Assembly (NCBI GenBank): GCA_902790345.1
Contig: CADARO010000030.1
Coordinates: 1 to 34,755 of the forward strand
Reading direction: 5' to 3'
Length of the DNA: 34,755 bases
DNA from: an uncultured Eubacteriales bacterium
Lineage (GTDB): Bacteria; Bacillota; Clostridia; Christensenellales; Aristaeellaceae
In this document: piece after piece, positions 14,750 to 23,078 of the stretch
Numbering within the stretch: the stretch's first letter is position 1
Layout: each line of letters begins with the position of its first letter
Program-made: the position numbers and the translations under genes
The notes under the pieces: model-generated
Database searches by the model: none
The model's input: only the letters and a program-made list of their open reading frames with translations
Told to the model about the DNA's origin: nothing

Positions 14750-15931
14750 TCAGCGCCATTCCTCGCCGCAAGCGCGCACGAAGGAGGCCATCCAGGCGGC
14801 GGAGAGGGGCAGCACCCGCTCGTCCACCCGGAAGCGGCCGTTGTGGTGCGCGGCGCAGGTGCCCGCCGCTTCGTCCGCGATGCCCACCTGGGCGTAGCAA
14901 CCCGGCGCGATGCGGGTGTAGTTGGCGAAGTCGTCGCCCAGCATCATGGCGGACTGGCCGCCCACCTTCTCCGCCGGGGCCAGACGCAGGGCGCAGGCCC
15001 GGGCGATGGCGGCGGCCTTCTCGTCGTTCTCCACCACGTCGCTCACCCGGATGTTCTCCACCGTCGCCGCGCAGCCGTGGGCCTCCGCCGTGGCATGGGC
15101 GATCCGCTCCAACTGGGCCTCCAGGCGGCATCGTGTGGCTTCGTCCAGCGCCCGCAGCGTGCCCTTCAGCTCCGCCTCCTGGGCGATGACGTTGCCCACG
15201 CTGCCCGCGTGGAAGCTGCCGATGGTGATCACCGCCGGCTCCATGGGGGACACGCCCCGGGACACCGCCGTCTGCAGCGCGCCCACCAGCGCCGAGGCCG
15301 CCACCACCGCGTCGGCGCATTGCTCCGGCGTAGCCCCGTGCCCGCCCCGGCCGCTGACGCGAATGGTGAACATATCCACCGCTGCGCTCACCTTCACCGG
15401 CGCGGCGTGCAGGGTGCCGCTCTCATAGGGGCTCCACACGTGAATGGCGAAGAACACGTCCACGTCGTCCACCAGCCCGGTGCGGATCACCTCGTCCGCG
15501 CCCCGCTCGCCCTCCTCGGCGGGCTGGAAGATGAGCTTCGCCCGGCCCCGCCACCGATCCCTGTTTTCGCGGAGCAGCCGCGCCGCGCCCAGGCCGATGG
15601 TCATGTGGGCGTCGTGACCGCAGGCGTGCATCACGCCCTCGCGCTCCGAGGCGAAGGGCAGGCCGGTCTCCTCCCGCACGGGCAGGGCGTCCGTGTCGCA
15701 GCGCAGGCCCACGCAGGGGCCTTCGCCGCCGCCCTCGATCAGCGCCACGGTGATATTGTCCGCCGGGGCGTGGTAGGGGATGCCCAGCTCATCCAGCCTG
15801 GCCCGCAGATAGGCGTTCGTCTCCCGCTCCTGATGGGCCAGCTCCGGCCGGCGATGCAGCGCGCGATACGTCTCCGACAGCCACGGGGCCAGCGCCTCGG
15901 CCCGGGCGAGCAGCTCCTGTTCAAACGGCAT
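14750..15931 (-). CDS. M20 family amidohydrolase (N-acyl-amino acid/hippurate hydrolase type)
   Basis: The 393-residue enzyme belongs to the M20D metallopeptidase group that cleaves N-acyl amino acids or similar amides. RRPELAHQE occurs early (about 28-35). The CGHDAHM motif is at 104-110, with Cys104, His106 and His109 as likely metal ligands. PAEEGERGADEV carries the catalytic Glu139/Glu140, and IHVWS holds His164. GGHGATPEQCADAV marks the dimerization domain. The start at 15931 is set by GGAGGAGG; an open frame to 15991 exists, but that stretch holds the promoter. No signal peptide is seen, so the action is cytoplasmic. The natural substrate is not determined. Confidence 0.9.
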   Translation of the reverse strand: MPFEQELLARAEALAPWLSETYRALHRRPELAHQERETNAYLRARLDELGIPYHAPADNITVALIEGGGEGPCVGLRCDTDALPVREETGLPFASEREGVMHACGHDAHMTIGLGAARLLRENRDRWRGRAKLIFQPAEEGERGADEVIRTGLVDDVDVFFAIHVWSPYESGTLHAAPVKVSAAVDMFTIRVSGRGGHGATPEQCADAVVAASALVGALQTAVSRGVSPMEPAVITIGSFHAGSVGNVIAQEAELKGTLRALDEATRCRLEAQLERIAHATAEAHGCAATVENIRVSDVVENDEKAAAIARACALRLAPAEKVGGQSAMMLGDDFANYTRIAPGCYAQVGIADEAAGTCAAHHNGRFRVDERVLPLSAAWMASFVRACGEEWR

Positions 15932-15962
15932 GGCGTCATACCTCCTCCACTGTGTCACGCTC

Positions 15963-15991
15963 ATCATAGTGCAAAACGGGCGATTCGTCAA
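15963..15991 (-). promoter_or_regulatory. Promoter of the M20 amidohydrolase
   Basis: On the minus strand TTGACG (15991-15986) and TATGAT (15968-15963) have a 17-base spacer, about 32 bases before the ATG at 15931. It also rules out the longer open frame as the true coding start. Confidence 0.75.
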
Positions 15992-16029
15992 GGCAGGGGC
16001 ATGAACGGCAAAAAACCACTCTTTCCCCC

Positions 16030-16058
16030 TTTACAAACGCCCCGCGAAGCGTGATAAT
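16030..16058 (+). promoter_or_regulatory. Promoter of the AAA ATPase gene
   Basis: TTTACA (16030-16035) and GATAAT (16053-16058) are 17 bases apart, 35 bases before GTG 16093. Confidence 0.65.
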
Positions 16059-16092
16059 AGAATAATCAACATCGCTGAAGGAGGCGGGGCCC

Positions 16093-16953
16093 GTGATCTA
16101 TCTCTCCGAGTTCTTTTTCCCGGACGCGGATCGGGAGTTCGACTTCCGCCTGACCCTCAAGCGCACCTGCTATGACACCGTGTACCCCTTCCATGTGCTC
16201 TCCGCCCGGGGGCTGCAGCGGCTGGAATTCGCGCCGGTGACCATCCTCTACGGCGGCAACGGCTCCGGCAAGACCACGGCGCTGAACGTCATGGGCGAGA
16301 AGCTGGGCCTCAAGCGGGACACGCTGTACAACCGCTCCAACTTCTTCGAGGATTACACCGCCCTGTGCCATTTCACCACCCGGGCCCCCATCCCGGCGGA
16401 CAGCCGTGTGATCACCAGCGACGACGTGTTCGACTTCATGCTGAACCTGCGCGCCCTCAACGGCGGCATCGACCGGCGGCGGGAGGAGCTGTTCGAGGAG
16501 TACATCGAAAACAAAAACGAGCGGGACTTCCGCCTGAAATCCCTGGCGGACTACGACCGCCTGCGGGAGATCAACCTGGCCCGGAGCAAGACCCAGTCCC
16601 GCTATGTGCGGGCCATGCTGAAGGACAACGTGCGGGAGCAGTCCAACGGCGAGAGCGCCTTCTGCTACTTCACCGAGAAGATTCGGGAGGACGGGCTGTA
16701 CCTGCTGGACGAGCCGGAAAACAGCCTCTCGCCCGGGAAGCAGCGGGAGCTGGTGCGCTTCATGGAGGACTCGGCCCGCTTCTTCCACTGTCAGTTTGTC
16801 ATCGCCACCCATTCGCCCTTTGTGCTGGCCATGCGGGAGGCGAAAATCTACAACCTGGACGAGAACCCCGCCGCCGTGCGCAAATGGACGGAGCTGGAGT
16901 CGGTGCGCGCCTATTACGAATTCTTCCGGGATCACGCCCGCGAGTTCGACTGA
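16093..16953 (+). CDS. AAA/ABC-type ATPase (AAA_15/21-like), stand-alone
   Basis: The 286-residue protein is an ABC-type ATPase without membrane domain. Walker A is GGNGSGKTT (54-62). A signature-like segment QSNGES (183-188) follows, then Walker B LYLLDEPEN (202-210) and an H-loop histidine in IATHSPF (His240). This pattern is that of the OLD/RecF-like AAA_15 and AAA_21 families rather than of transporters. The GTG start at 16093 has AAGGAGG at 16078-16084. Many relatives pair with a TOPRIM or HNH nuclease in defence systems, but no such partner is adjacent; the next gene is a broken cation transporter. Single-gene relatives are widespread and of unknown role. Confidence 0.82.
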   Translation: MIYLSEFFFPDADREFDFRLTLKRTCYDTVYPFHVLSARGLQRLEFAPVTILYGGNGSGKTTALNVMGEKLGLKRDTLYNRSNFFEDYTALCHFTTRAPIPADSRVITSDDVFDFMLNLRALNGGIDRRREELFEEYIENKNERDFRLKSLADYDRLREINLARSKTQSRYVRAMLKDNVREQSNGESAFCYFTEKIREDGLYLLDEPENSLSPGKQRELVRFMEDSARFFHCQFVIATHSPFVLAMREAKIYNLDENPAAVRKWTELESVRAYYEFFRDHAREFD

Positions 16954-17015
16954 CCCGGCCTTCCGGCGCATACACTGGTCGTCGGGATCATCCATCAATC
17001 GGAAAGGACATCGTC

Positions 17016-18091
17016 ATGCTCACATTTCTCCTCAGGCGCTTCGCGCCGGACATGGACAGCGCCGATTCCCCGGCCGCGCGGCTGAGGTGCGGCATGGTGG
17101 CCGCGGCGCTGGGCATCGCTTTGAACGCGCTGCTGTTTGTCATCAAGCTGGCGGCGGGGCTTCTGAGCGGCTCCATCGCCATCATCGCGGACGCCTTCAA
17201 TAGCCTGTCGGACGCCTCCTCCTCGCTGGTGGCGCTGATCGGCTTTCGCCTGTCCGCCAAGAAGCCAGACCCGCATCATCCCTTCGGCCATGGGCGGCTG
17301 GAGTACGTCGCCGGGCTGGTGGTGGCCACGCCGCCATCCTCGTCGCCTCCGCCGGCGTGAAGCTGTACATGTGCCTGTATAACCGGGCGCTGGGGCAGCG
17401 CATCAACTCGCCCGTGATGCGCGCCGCCGCCCTGGACAGCCTGGGCGACATGCTCTCCACCGCGGCGGTGCTGGCGGCGCTGATCGCGGCTTCGCTCACC
17501 GGGCTGCATATCGACGGCTGGGCCGGCCTGGGCGTGTCGCTGTTCATCACCTACAGCGGCCTGTCGGCGGCCCGGGAGACCATCAGCCCCCTGCTGGGCG
17601 AAGCGCCCTCCGATGAGCTGGTGAAGAAGATCGAGGACGACGTGCTGCGGGGCGAACACGTGCTGGGGGTGCACGATCTCGTCGTGCACGACTACGGGCC
17701 GGGCCGGCGCATGATCTCGCTGCACGCCGAAGTGCCCGCCGACGGCAGTTTTCCCGCCATGCACGACGAAATCGACCGCATCGAGCGGCAGCTCAGCGAG
17801 GAGCTGCACTGCGAGGCGGTGATCCACATGGACCCCGTGGCCACGGACGACAAGCGCGTGGCGCCGCTTCAGGAGGCCATGACGGCGCGGCTGCGGGAGG
17901 GCGTGGATGACCGCATCACGCTGCACGATTTCCGCGTCATGGACATCGGCGGACGAACGCTGCTGCTGTTCGACCTGGTGGCCCCCTACGACCTGGCTGT
18001 GTCCGACGAGGCGCTGGCCCAGGCCGCCAGCTACGCCGCCAAGGGGCTGGACAGCCGCTATGAGACCGTTGTGAAGATCGACAAAGGCTGA
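17016..18091 (+). pseudogene. Cation diffusion facilitator transporter, broken by internal deletion and frameshift
   Basis: Residues 1-104 read as the start of a CDF metal exporter: GMVAAALGIALNALLFVIK, then IADAFNSLSDASSS with the metal-site NSLSD, and HHPFGHGRLEYVAGLVVA. The frame then hits a stop at 17358-17360. The rest of the transporter continues in another frame from about 17329: AAILVASAGVKLYM, AAALDSLGDMLST, and a dimerization domain to 18091. In intact relatives about 35-40 residues (the third membrane helix and following loop) separate GLVV from the AILVAS-like helix. Here they are absent, so a deletion of roughly 110-120 bases, not divisible by three, is inferred near 17326-17332. 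A sequencing or assembly error is the alternative. ATG 17016 has GGAAAGGA upstream. Confidence 0.82.
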
Positions 18092-18110
18092 GAGAAAAGG
18101 AGAAGCACCC

Positions 18111-18767
18111 ATGGAAATGACCGGAAAGACAAAAGAGATGACCTGCCTGGGCCGCGCGCTGCGCTTCTGCAACCAGAAGAGCCGCGACTGGACGCACCCT
18201 TATGAGTACGAGCACAACGGCAGCACCCTCTCCAACGCGGGCTGCGGCGTCTTCGCGCTGGTTCACGCGGTGGAGTGGATGCACGGCATCCGGCTGGACC
18301 CGGATCAGGTGGCGGAGATCTCCGTGGCCGTGGGCGGGCGCGGCGACGACGGCACTGACCGCCCCGCCATGCTGCACGGCATGATGGCCTGCGGCTTCGC
18401 GGCGGAATGCGGCTTTCGCTATGACGACGACGGCTTGCTGAACGACCACGAGCTCCTCTGGCGGCACATGACCGCCGGCAACGCGGCGCTGTGCAACCTG
18501 CGCGTAGGCCACATCGTGGCGCTGCTGGCCGCCCGGGAGACAGGCGGACGCCGCCAGCTGCTGGCCATGGACTCCGTGGCCGAGAGCGCCAGTGAGAAGG
18601 TGCGGGACCACGTGCGCGAGGTGGTGCCGGGGTCGGAGATCCGCTATCCCATTCGCAACGCCGCGGGGGACACTGTGGGCTTCGGCGAGAGCTGGGCGCT
18701 GTTCTGGGTGGACGCGGACCTGCCGAAGGACTTCAACCTGCTGCACAAGGTTGAACCGCGGAGATAA
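18111..18767 (+). CDS. C39-like cysteine peptidase homologue
   Basis: The 218-residue protein starts at ATG 18111 after AAAGGAGAAG. It contains SNAGCGVFALVHAVEW with Cys45, RVGHIVALLA with His134, and MDSV with Asp154. This Cys-His-Asp order and the GCG context match the papain-like C39/C39-like (DUF4846-type lookalikes excluded) fold used by bacteriocin-processing peptidases and many house-keeping relatives. No ABC transporter domain, membrane helix or signal peptide is present, so it is not an export peptidase in itself. It follows the broken CDF gene by 19 bases and could share its transcript. The substrate is unknown, and an inactive scaffold role cannot be excluded. Confidence 0.62.
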   Translation: MEMTGKTKEMTCLGRALRFCNQKSRDWTHPYEYEHNGSTLSNAGCGVFALVHAVEWMHGIRLDPDQVAEISVAVGGRGDDGTDRPAMLHGMMACGFAAECGFRYDDDGLLNDHELLWRHMTAGNAALCNLRVGHIVALLAARETGGRRQLLAMDSVAESASEKVRDHVREVVPGSEIRYPIRNAAGDTVGFGESWALFWVDADLPKDFNLLHKVEPRR

Positions 18768-18789
18768 AAAGCGCCAACGCAAAGGTTCG

Positions 18790-18818
18790 TTGATAAAAAG
18801 CGGGAAATATGGTAGAAT
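18790..18818 (+). promoter_or_regulatory. Promoter of the hicB-hicA pair
   Basis: TTGATA (18790-18795) and TAGAAT (18813-18818) have a 17-base spacer, 48 bases before the antitoxin start. Confidence 0.7.
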
Positions 18819-18866
18819 ACAGACAGATGATGAACCGCGCCGCGCCGAGGGAATAAGGAGGCAGCT

Positions 18867-19091
18867 ATGGAGTATAAAGTCAACATCGTTTGGGATTCCG
18901 AAGCGTCCGTGTGGGTCGCGACCAGCAAGGATGTTCCCGGCCTTGTGCTTGAATCGGGCTCTTTTGACGCGCTGCTCGAGCGGGTCCGCTACGCGATTCC
19001 GGAGCTCATTGAGCTGAACCATCAGAAAACGCCGGTATACCAGCTGACCTTCCTGTCGGAACGGCACGATCAGGTGGCGACGTATGGCTGA
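18867..19091 (+). CDS. HicB-like antitoxin (DUF1902)
   Basis: The 74-residue protein begins MEYKVNIVWDSEASVWVATS and continues with DVPGLVLESGSFDALLERVRYAIPEL. This is the partial RNase H-like fold of HicB/DUF1902 antitoxins (beta strand, VWVA strand, D(V/I)PGL turn, helix). It lacks the C-terminal DNA-binding helix found in longer HicB proteins. AAGGAGG precedes ATG 18867. The stop codon overlaps the start of a hicA-like frame by 8 bases, which is typical of translationally coupled toxin-antitoxin pairs. The order here is antitoxin first, as usual for DUF1902-HicA modules. Confidence 0.82.
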   Translation: MEYKVNIVWDSEASVWVATSKDVPGLVLESGSFDALLERVRYAIPELIELNHQKTPVYQLTFLSERHDQVATYG

Positions 19092-19278
19092 ATATGAGAA
19101 AAAGGTTCGCGAAATCCCGAAAGCCAACGGGTGCCGCTTTGTCCGTCATGGCCGAGGCGATCACGACATCTGGTACAGCCCAATCACCAATACGAACGTG
19201 ACGGTCGACGGAAAGATATAATCCCGCTTCACAGCCAATGAAATATTGAAGCAGAGCGGCATCAAGGACAGATTTTAA
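19084..19278 (+). pseudogene. hicA: HicA-type toxin with in-frame premature stop
   Basis: From ATG 19084 the frame reads MAEYEKKVREIPKANGCRF, then RHGRGDHDIWYSPITNTNVTVDGKI, and meets TAA at 19219-19221 after 45 codons. The same frame continues without a gap as SRFTANEILKQSGIKDRF to TAA 19276-19278. That continuation is the expected HicA C-terminus, so one base change (AAA to TAA would do it) has cut the protein. The family's catalytic histidine (in GDHDIW) is kept, but the last 18-19 residues, including the final helix, are lost. HicA is an mRNA interferase. The truncated form is probably inactive, or the sequence has an error. Confidence 0.85.
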
Positions 19279-19290
19279 GCAAATACCCCC

Positions 19291-19321
19291 TTGACCCCGA
19301 CGCCGCGTCATGGTTTATCAT
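19291..19321 (+). promoter_or_regulatory. MerR-type promoter/operator with 19-base spacer
   Basis: TTGACC (19291-19296) and TATCAT (19316-19321) are separated by 19 bases, the overlong spacing that MerR regulators correct by bending DNA. The spacer holds a dyad around 19303: ACC-CGACGC to the left and GCGTC-GGT to the right. It lies just before the MerR-TipAS gene, so autoregulation is likely. Confidence 0.82.
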
Positions 19322-19346
19322 GAGGGCGTAAGGAGGTGAGGCCGGG

Positions 19347-20078
19347 ATGAAAACCGTACACGAGGTGAGCGCGCTGACGGGCGTGAGTATCAGAACGCTG
19401 CGCTATTACGACCGCATCGGCCTGCTCTGCCCGACAACTCATACTGAGGCGGGCTACAGGCTGTACGACGACGCGGCGCTGGAGCGTCTGCAGCAGATTC
19501 TGCTGTTCCGGGCGCTGGAATTCCCGCTGAAGGACATCAAAGAGATCGTCTCGCGGCCGGATTTCGACCGGAGCAAGGCGCTGGCGCAGCAGATTCAGCT
19601 GCTCACGCTCAAGAAGCAGCACATCGAAAACCTGATCGACCTCGCCACCGGCATTAAGGCAATGGGGGTGAATACATTGGATTTTACCGCGTTTGACACA
19701 AGCAAGATCGACGAATACGCCGCGCAGGCCAAGGCCTCCTGGGGCGCGACGCCCGAATACAGGGAGTACGAGCAGAAGAGCAAGGGCCGCACGAAGGCCC
19801 AGGAGCGGTTGATCGCCGCGGGGATGATGGACATCTTCCGCGCGTTCGGCGAAATCAAAGAGACCGACCCCGCCGCCGAACCCGCTCAGGCGCTGGCGAA
19901 GCGGCTGCAGGACTACATCACGGAGCACATGTACACCTGCTCGAAGCCGGTGCTGAACAGCCTGGGCCGGATGTACGCCGCCGGCGGCGATTTCACGAAG
20001 AACATCGACGACTATGGCGGCGAGGGCACGGCGGTGTTCGCCAGCCGGGCCATTGAGGTTTATTGCGGAAAAGAATGA
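19347..20078 (+). CDS. MerR family regulator with TipAS ligand-binding domain
   Basis: The 243-residue protein begins with a MerR winged helix (VHEVSALTGVSIRTLRYYDRIGLL, then AGYRLYDDAALERLQQI), followed by a dimerization coiled coil (about 75-105). Its C-terminal half, from about residue 125, is a TipAS domain with YTCSKPVLNSLGRMY and DFTKNIDDYGGEGTAVF. TipAL/Mta-type regulators bind antibiotics or other hydrophobic compounds through this domain and activate efflux or resistance genes. No efflux gene is adjacent: trkA-trkH downstream is on the other strand. The regulator therefore probably controls itself and distant genes. AAGGAGGTG precedes ATG 19347. Confidence 0.93.
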   Translation: MKTVHEVSALTGVSIRTLRYYDRIGLLCPTTHTEAGYRLYDDAALERLQQILLFRALEFPLKDIKEIVSRPDFDRSKALAQQIQLLTLKKQHIENLIDLATGIKAMGVNTLDFTAFDTSKIDEYAAQAKASWGATPEYREYEQKSKGRTKAQERLIAAGMMDIFRAFGEIKETDPAAEPAQALAKRLQDYITEHMYTCSKPVLNSLGRMYAAGGDFTKNIDDYGGEGTAVFASRAIEVYCGKE

Positions 20079-20092
20079 GCGATCACACAAAT

Positions 20093-20134
20093 CGCCCCGC
20101 GTCCGAAAGGAAACGGACGCGGGGCGTTTGTTTG
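20093..20134. terminator. Bidirectional terminator between merR and trkH
   Basis: A perfect 13-bp stem CGCCCCGCGTCCG/CGGACGCGGGGCG (20093-20105 and 20114-20126) with an 8-base loop is followed by TTTGTTTG on the plus strand and GATTTGTG on the minus strand. It separates two convergent genes. Confidence 0.82.
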
Positions 20135-20146
20135 TCTGCCGATGGC

Positions 20147-21595
20147 TTATTTCTCCCATGCGCTGGGCGCGGCCATCATCAGGATGGGGAAGATCTCCAG
20201 GCGGCCCATCAGCATGCACAGGGTGAGCACACACTTGCTTCCCACCGAGAAGGCCGCGAAGTTGCCCGTGGGGCCCACCATGCCCAGGCCCGGGCCGATG
20301 TTGAAGAAGGTGGCCACCACAGCGGTGAAGGAGGTCTCGAAGTCGAAATTATCCAGCGACACCGCCAGGGTGGACAGGATGATAATCATCATCGCGGCGA
20401 AGAAATAGCCCTGCACGCCGGAGATGAGCTTCTCGTCCAGGGCCCGGCCGTCCAGCTTGATCACGTTGACCGAGCGGGGATGCACGGTCTTGCGGATGTC
20501 CCGCGCCATGCTCTTGAACAGCACCTGCACGCGAATCACCTTCAGGCCGCCGGCGGTGGAGCCCGCGCAGCCGCCGATCACCATCAGCACCAGCAGCAGC
20601 ACGCGGCTGAACTGGGGCCAGAGGTTGAAGTCCTCCGTGGCGTAGCCGGTGGTGGTGATGATGGAGGATACCTGGAAGAACGCCGCCCGCAGCGCGTGGC
20701 CAAAGTGCCCGGCAAACTCGGGACGGGGCAGGATGTTGACGGCGATGGCCAGCGACGAGGCCGCCACGATGCCCAGGAACAGCTTCCACTCGCTGCCCTG
20801 CTTCAGCGTCGTCCAGTTGCGATGAATCACGTGATAGTACACCGCGAAGTTGATGCCGAACAGCACCATGAACACGCCCAGGATGATCTCCGCCGCCGGG
20901 TTGTTCAGATGAGCCACGCTGGCGTTGTAGTTGGAAAAGCCGCCGGTGCCCGCCGCGCCGAAGGTGTGGATCAGGGAATCATACCAGTTCACGCCGCACA
21001 GCAGCAGCGCGATCAGCAGGATCAGCGACATGCCGATATAGAGCTGATACAGGATCTTGGCCGTTTTGCCCACCCGGGGCACCAGCTTTTCGGTGGAAGG
21101 GCCGGAGGATTCCGCCCGCATGAGGTAGATGGAGCGGCCGCCCATCTTGGGCAGAATCGCCAGCGAGAGCACCAGCACGCCCATGCCCCCCGCCCAGTGG
21201 GTCAGGCTGCGCCAGAACAGAAGGCCCCGGGGCAGGCGCTCCACGTTGGTGAGGATGGTGGCGCCGGTGGTGGTGAAGCCGGACACCGTCTCGAACAGGC
21301 TGTCGATAAACGAGGGAATGGCGCCGGACAGGAAGAAGGGCATGGCGCCGCACACCGACACGAACAGCCAGCTGAGGGTCACCACGGCGAAGCCCTCCCG
21401 GGCGCTGAGGGTGTCGTCGCCCGGGCGCACCATGGACAGGGCGCTGCCAATGGCCAGCGAGATGGCGATGGACAGCGCGAAGGCGCTCCAGTCGCCGTCC
21501 CGCATGATGAGGGAAATGATCAGCGGCGCGAACAGCAGCGCCGCCTCCACCAGCAGGACGGAGCCCGCCAGCTTTACGATGAGTCTTTTGTTCAT
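20147..21595 (-). CDS. trkH: Trk-type potassium uptake membrane subunit TrkH/KtrB
   Basis: The 482-residue integral membrane protein has the four pore-loop filters of the Trk/Ktr/HKT superfamily: TTTGAT (108-113), GAAGTGGF (213-220), TTTGYA (314-319) and NIGPGLG (432-438). The conserved STAGGLKVIR block (346-355) is also present. It forms the K+ pathway and works with the cytoplasmic NAD/ATP-sensing subunit encoded directly upstream. The ribosome binding site GGAGAAA lies within the last codons of trkA, and the gap is 5 bases, so translation is likely coupled. Length and motifs are complete. Confidence 0.96.
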   Translation of the reverse strand: MNKRLIVKLAGSVLLVEAALLFAPLIISLIMRDGDWSAFALSIAISLAIGSALSMVRPGDDTLSAREGFAVVTLSWLFVSVCGAMPFFLSGAIPSFIDSLFETVSGFTTTGATILTNVERLPRGLLFWRSLTHWAGGMGVLVLSLAILPKMGGRSIYLMRAESSGPSTEKLVPRVGKTAKILYQLYIGMSLILLIALLLCGVNWYDSLIHTFGAAGTGGFSNYNASVAHLNNPAAEIILGVFMVLFGINFAVYYHVIHRNWTTLKQGSEWKLFLGIVAASSLAIAVNILPRPEFAGHFGHALRAAFFQVSSIITTTGYATEDFNLWPQFSRVLLLVLMVIGGCAGSTAGGLKVIRVQVLFKSMARDIRKTVHPRSVNVIKLDGRALDEKLISGVQGYFFAAMMIIILSTLAVSLDNFDFETSFTAVVATFFNIGPGLGMVGPTGNFAAFSVGSKCVLTLCMLMGRLEIFPILMMAAPSAWEK

Positions 21596-21600
21596 GGCCG

Positions 21601-22965
21601 TTATTTCTCCGTTGTGTCAAAGGCGTCCTTCAGATCGGCGATGGTGCCGGCCAGCGCGGTCAGGATGACCGTGTCGCCCGCCTCGATGTGGTCCGAGCCG
21701 AAGGGAATGATGATCTGGCGTCCGCGCACGATCATGGACACCAGCACGCCATGCTTCCGGCCGAGTTTGTTCAGGGGAATGTTCAGGTAGCTGCCGCCGG
21801 GCAGCGCCACGAATTCATAGGCTTCCGCCTGTTCGGCCAGCAGCGGATAGACCTTTTCGATGACGGAATTCTGGGAATGGGAGCGGGCGCGCACGGCCCG
21901 CATGATGACGTTGGCCGTGGCCAGCTTGGGGCTGACGATGCTGTCGATGCCCATGTCGCCGATGATATCCATGGTCTCCAGGCGGTTGATCTTCACGATC
22001 ACCTTCCTCATGCCCAGCTTCACGCCGTACAGGCCGGTGACCAGGTTTTCCTCGTCCCGGTCGGTGAGGCAGATGAGCACGTCGTGATCCCGGATGTGCT
22101 CGCTCTCCAGCAGCTCCCGGTCGGTGCCGTCGCCGTTGATGAGGATGGCGTTGTCCAGCGTCTCGGAGAGGGACTTGCACTTATCCTCGTTCACCTCAAC
22201 GATCTTCAGGTGGATGCCCATGCCCGCCATGGTCTTGGCGAAGTAGTAGGACACGTGGCCGCCGCCGATCAGGATGGCGTTCCGGGCCCGCTGGGTATCC
22301 TTGCCCAACTGCTTGAAGAACGCGGTCACGGAGATGCGGTCGCCGGTCACGTACAGCCGGTCGCCCACGTGGATCACGAAGCCGCCGCCGGGGATCTTCG
22401 CCTCGCCGTCCCGCAGCACGGCGTTGAACTGCACGTGGGGATAGCGGCCATGCAGCTGACTCAGGGGCACGCCGTCGATGTGGTCGGATTTCTCAACCCG
22501 GAATTCCACCATCTCCACCCGGCCGTGGGCGAAGCTCTCCACGTTGATGGCGAAGGGGAAGCGCATGAGCCGGGAAATTTCCTGGGCGGTGGCCCGCTCG
22601 GGGTTGATGACCTGGTCGATGTCCAGCTTGTCCTGAAGGAGCGTGAGGCTCTCTGTGTATTCCGGGTCGCGGATGCGGGCGATGGCGTATTTCGCGCCCA
22701 GCTGCTTGGCGGCCAGGCAGCTGACCATGTTCAGTTCGTCGTTGGTGGTGGCGGCGATGATGATGTCCGCCGCCTCCGCCCCCGCCTCGATGAGCGTGCG
22801 CAGGTTCGCGCCGCTGCCCATCACGCACAGCACGTCCAGCGTCTCGCTGGCCTTTTGCAGGGCGTGGCGGTCCTTGTCCACGAGGGTGATGTCGTGGCCG
22901 TCCCGCGAGAGATATTCCGCCAGCGTGTAGCCCACCTGGCCGTCGCTGACAACGATGATATTCAT
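21601..22965 (-). CDS. trkA: Trk potassium uptake regulatory subunit TrkA
   Basis: The 454-residue cytoplasmic protein has two tandem RCK modules, each a Rossmann NAD/NADH-binding RCK_N plus an RCK_C half. The first begins MNIIVVSDGQVGYTLAEYLS with the ligand acid in DITLVDKD; the second begins near residue 230 (AILIGGGHVSYYFAKTM). The first glycine motif is SDGQVG rather than the usual GAGQVG. Gating by nucleotide and K+ through the ring formed with TrkH is established for the family. ATG 22965 follows GGAGGAA. It is the first gene of the trkA-trkH operon, driven from the promoter at 23040-23068. Confidence 0.95.
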   Translation of the reverse strand: MNIIVVSDGQVGYTLAEYLSRDGHDITLVDKDRHALQKASETLDVLCVMGSGANLRTLIEAGAEAADIIIAATTNDELNMVSCLAAKQLGAKYAIARIRDPEYTESLTLLQDKLDIDQVINPERATAQEISRLMRFPFAINVESFAHGRVEMVEFRVEKSDHIDGVPLSQLHGRYPHVQFNAVLRDGEAKIPGGGFVIHVGDRLYVTGDRISVTAFFKQLGKDTQRARNAILIGGGHVSYYFAKTMAGMGIHLKIVEVNEDKCKSLSETLDNAILINGDGTDRELLESEHIRDHDVLICLTDRDEENLVTGLYGVKLGMRKVIVKINRLETMDIIGDMGIDSIVSPKLATANVIMRAVRARSHSQNSVIEKVYPLLAEQAEAYEFVALPGGSYLNIPLNKLGRKHGVLVSMIVRGRQIIIPFGSDHIEAGDTVILTALAGTIADLKDAFDTTEK

Positions 22966-23039
22966 ATCGTCTTATTCCTCCAGTACGCGCCGCCCGGCCG
23001 GACCGGACAGACGGAAAGCAATCGCTCAAATGATTCTAT

Positions 23040-23068
23040 AGTATACGCCTAAGCGGCCTTTCCGTCAA
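23040..23068 (-). promoter_or_regulatory. Promoter of trkA-trkH
   Basis: On the minus strand TTGACG (23068-23063) and TATACT (23045-23040) have a 17-base spacer, giving a leader of about 65 bases. Confidence 0.8.
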
Positions 23069-23078
23069 CCCTTCGCCC

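Noticed and set aside
16093..18767. AAA ATPase, broken CDF and C39-like genes as a possible defence or toxin system
   Set aside because: The ATPase lacks an adjacent nuclease or TOPRIM partner, and the neighbours are a metal exporter remnant and a peptidase homologue with separate expected roles.
21688..23052. A 454-codon plus-strand frame opposite trkA
   Set aside because: It is the codon-bias shadow of trkA and extends over the trkA promoter.
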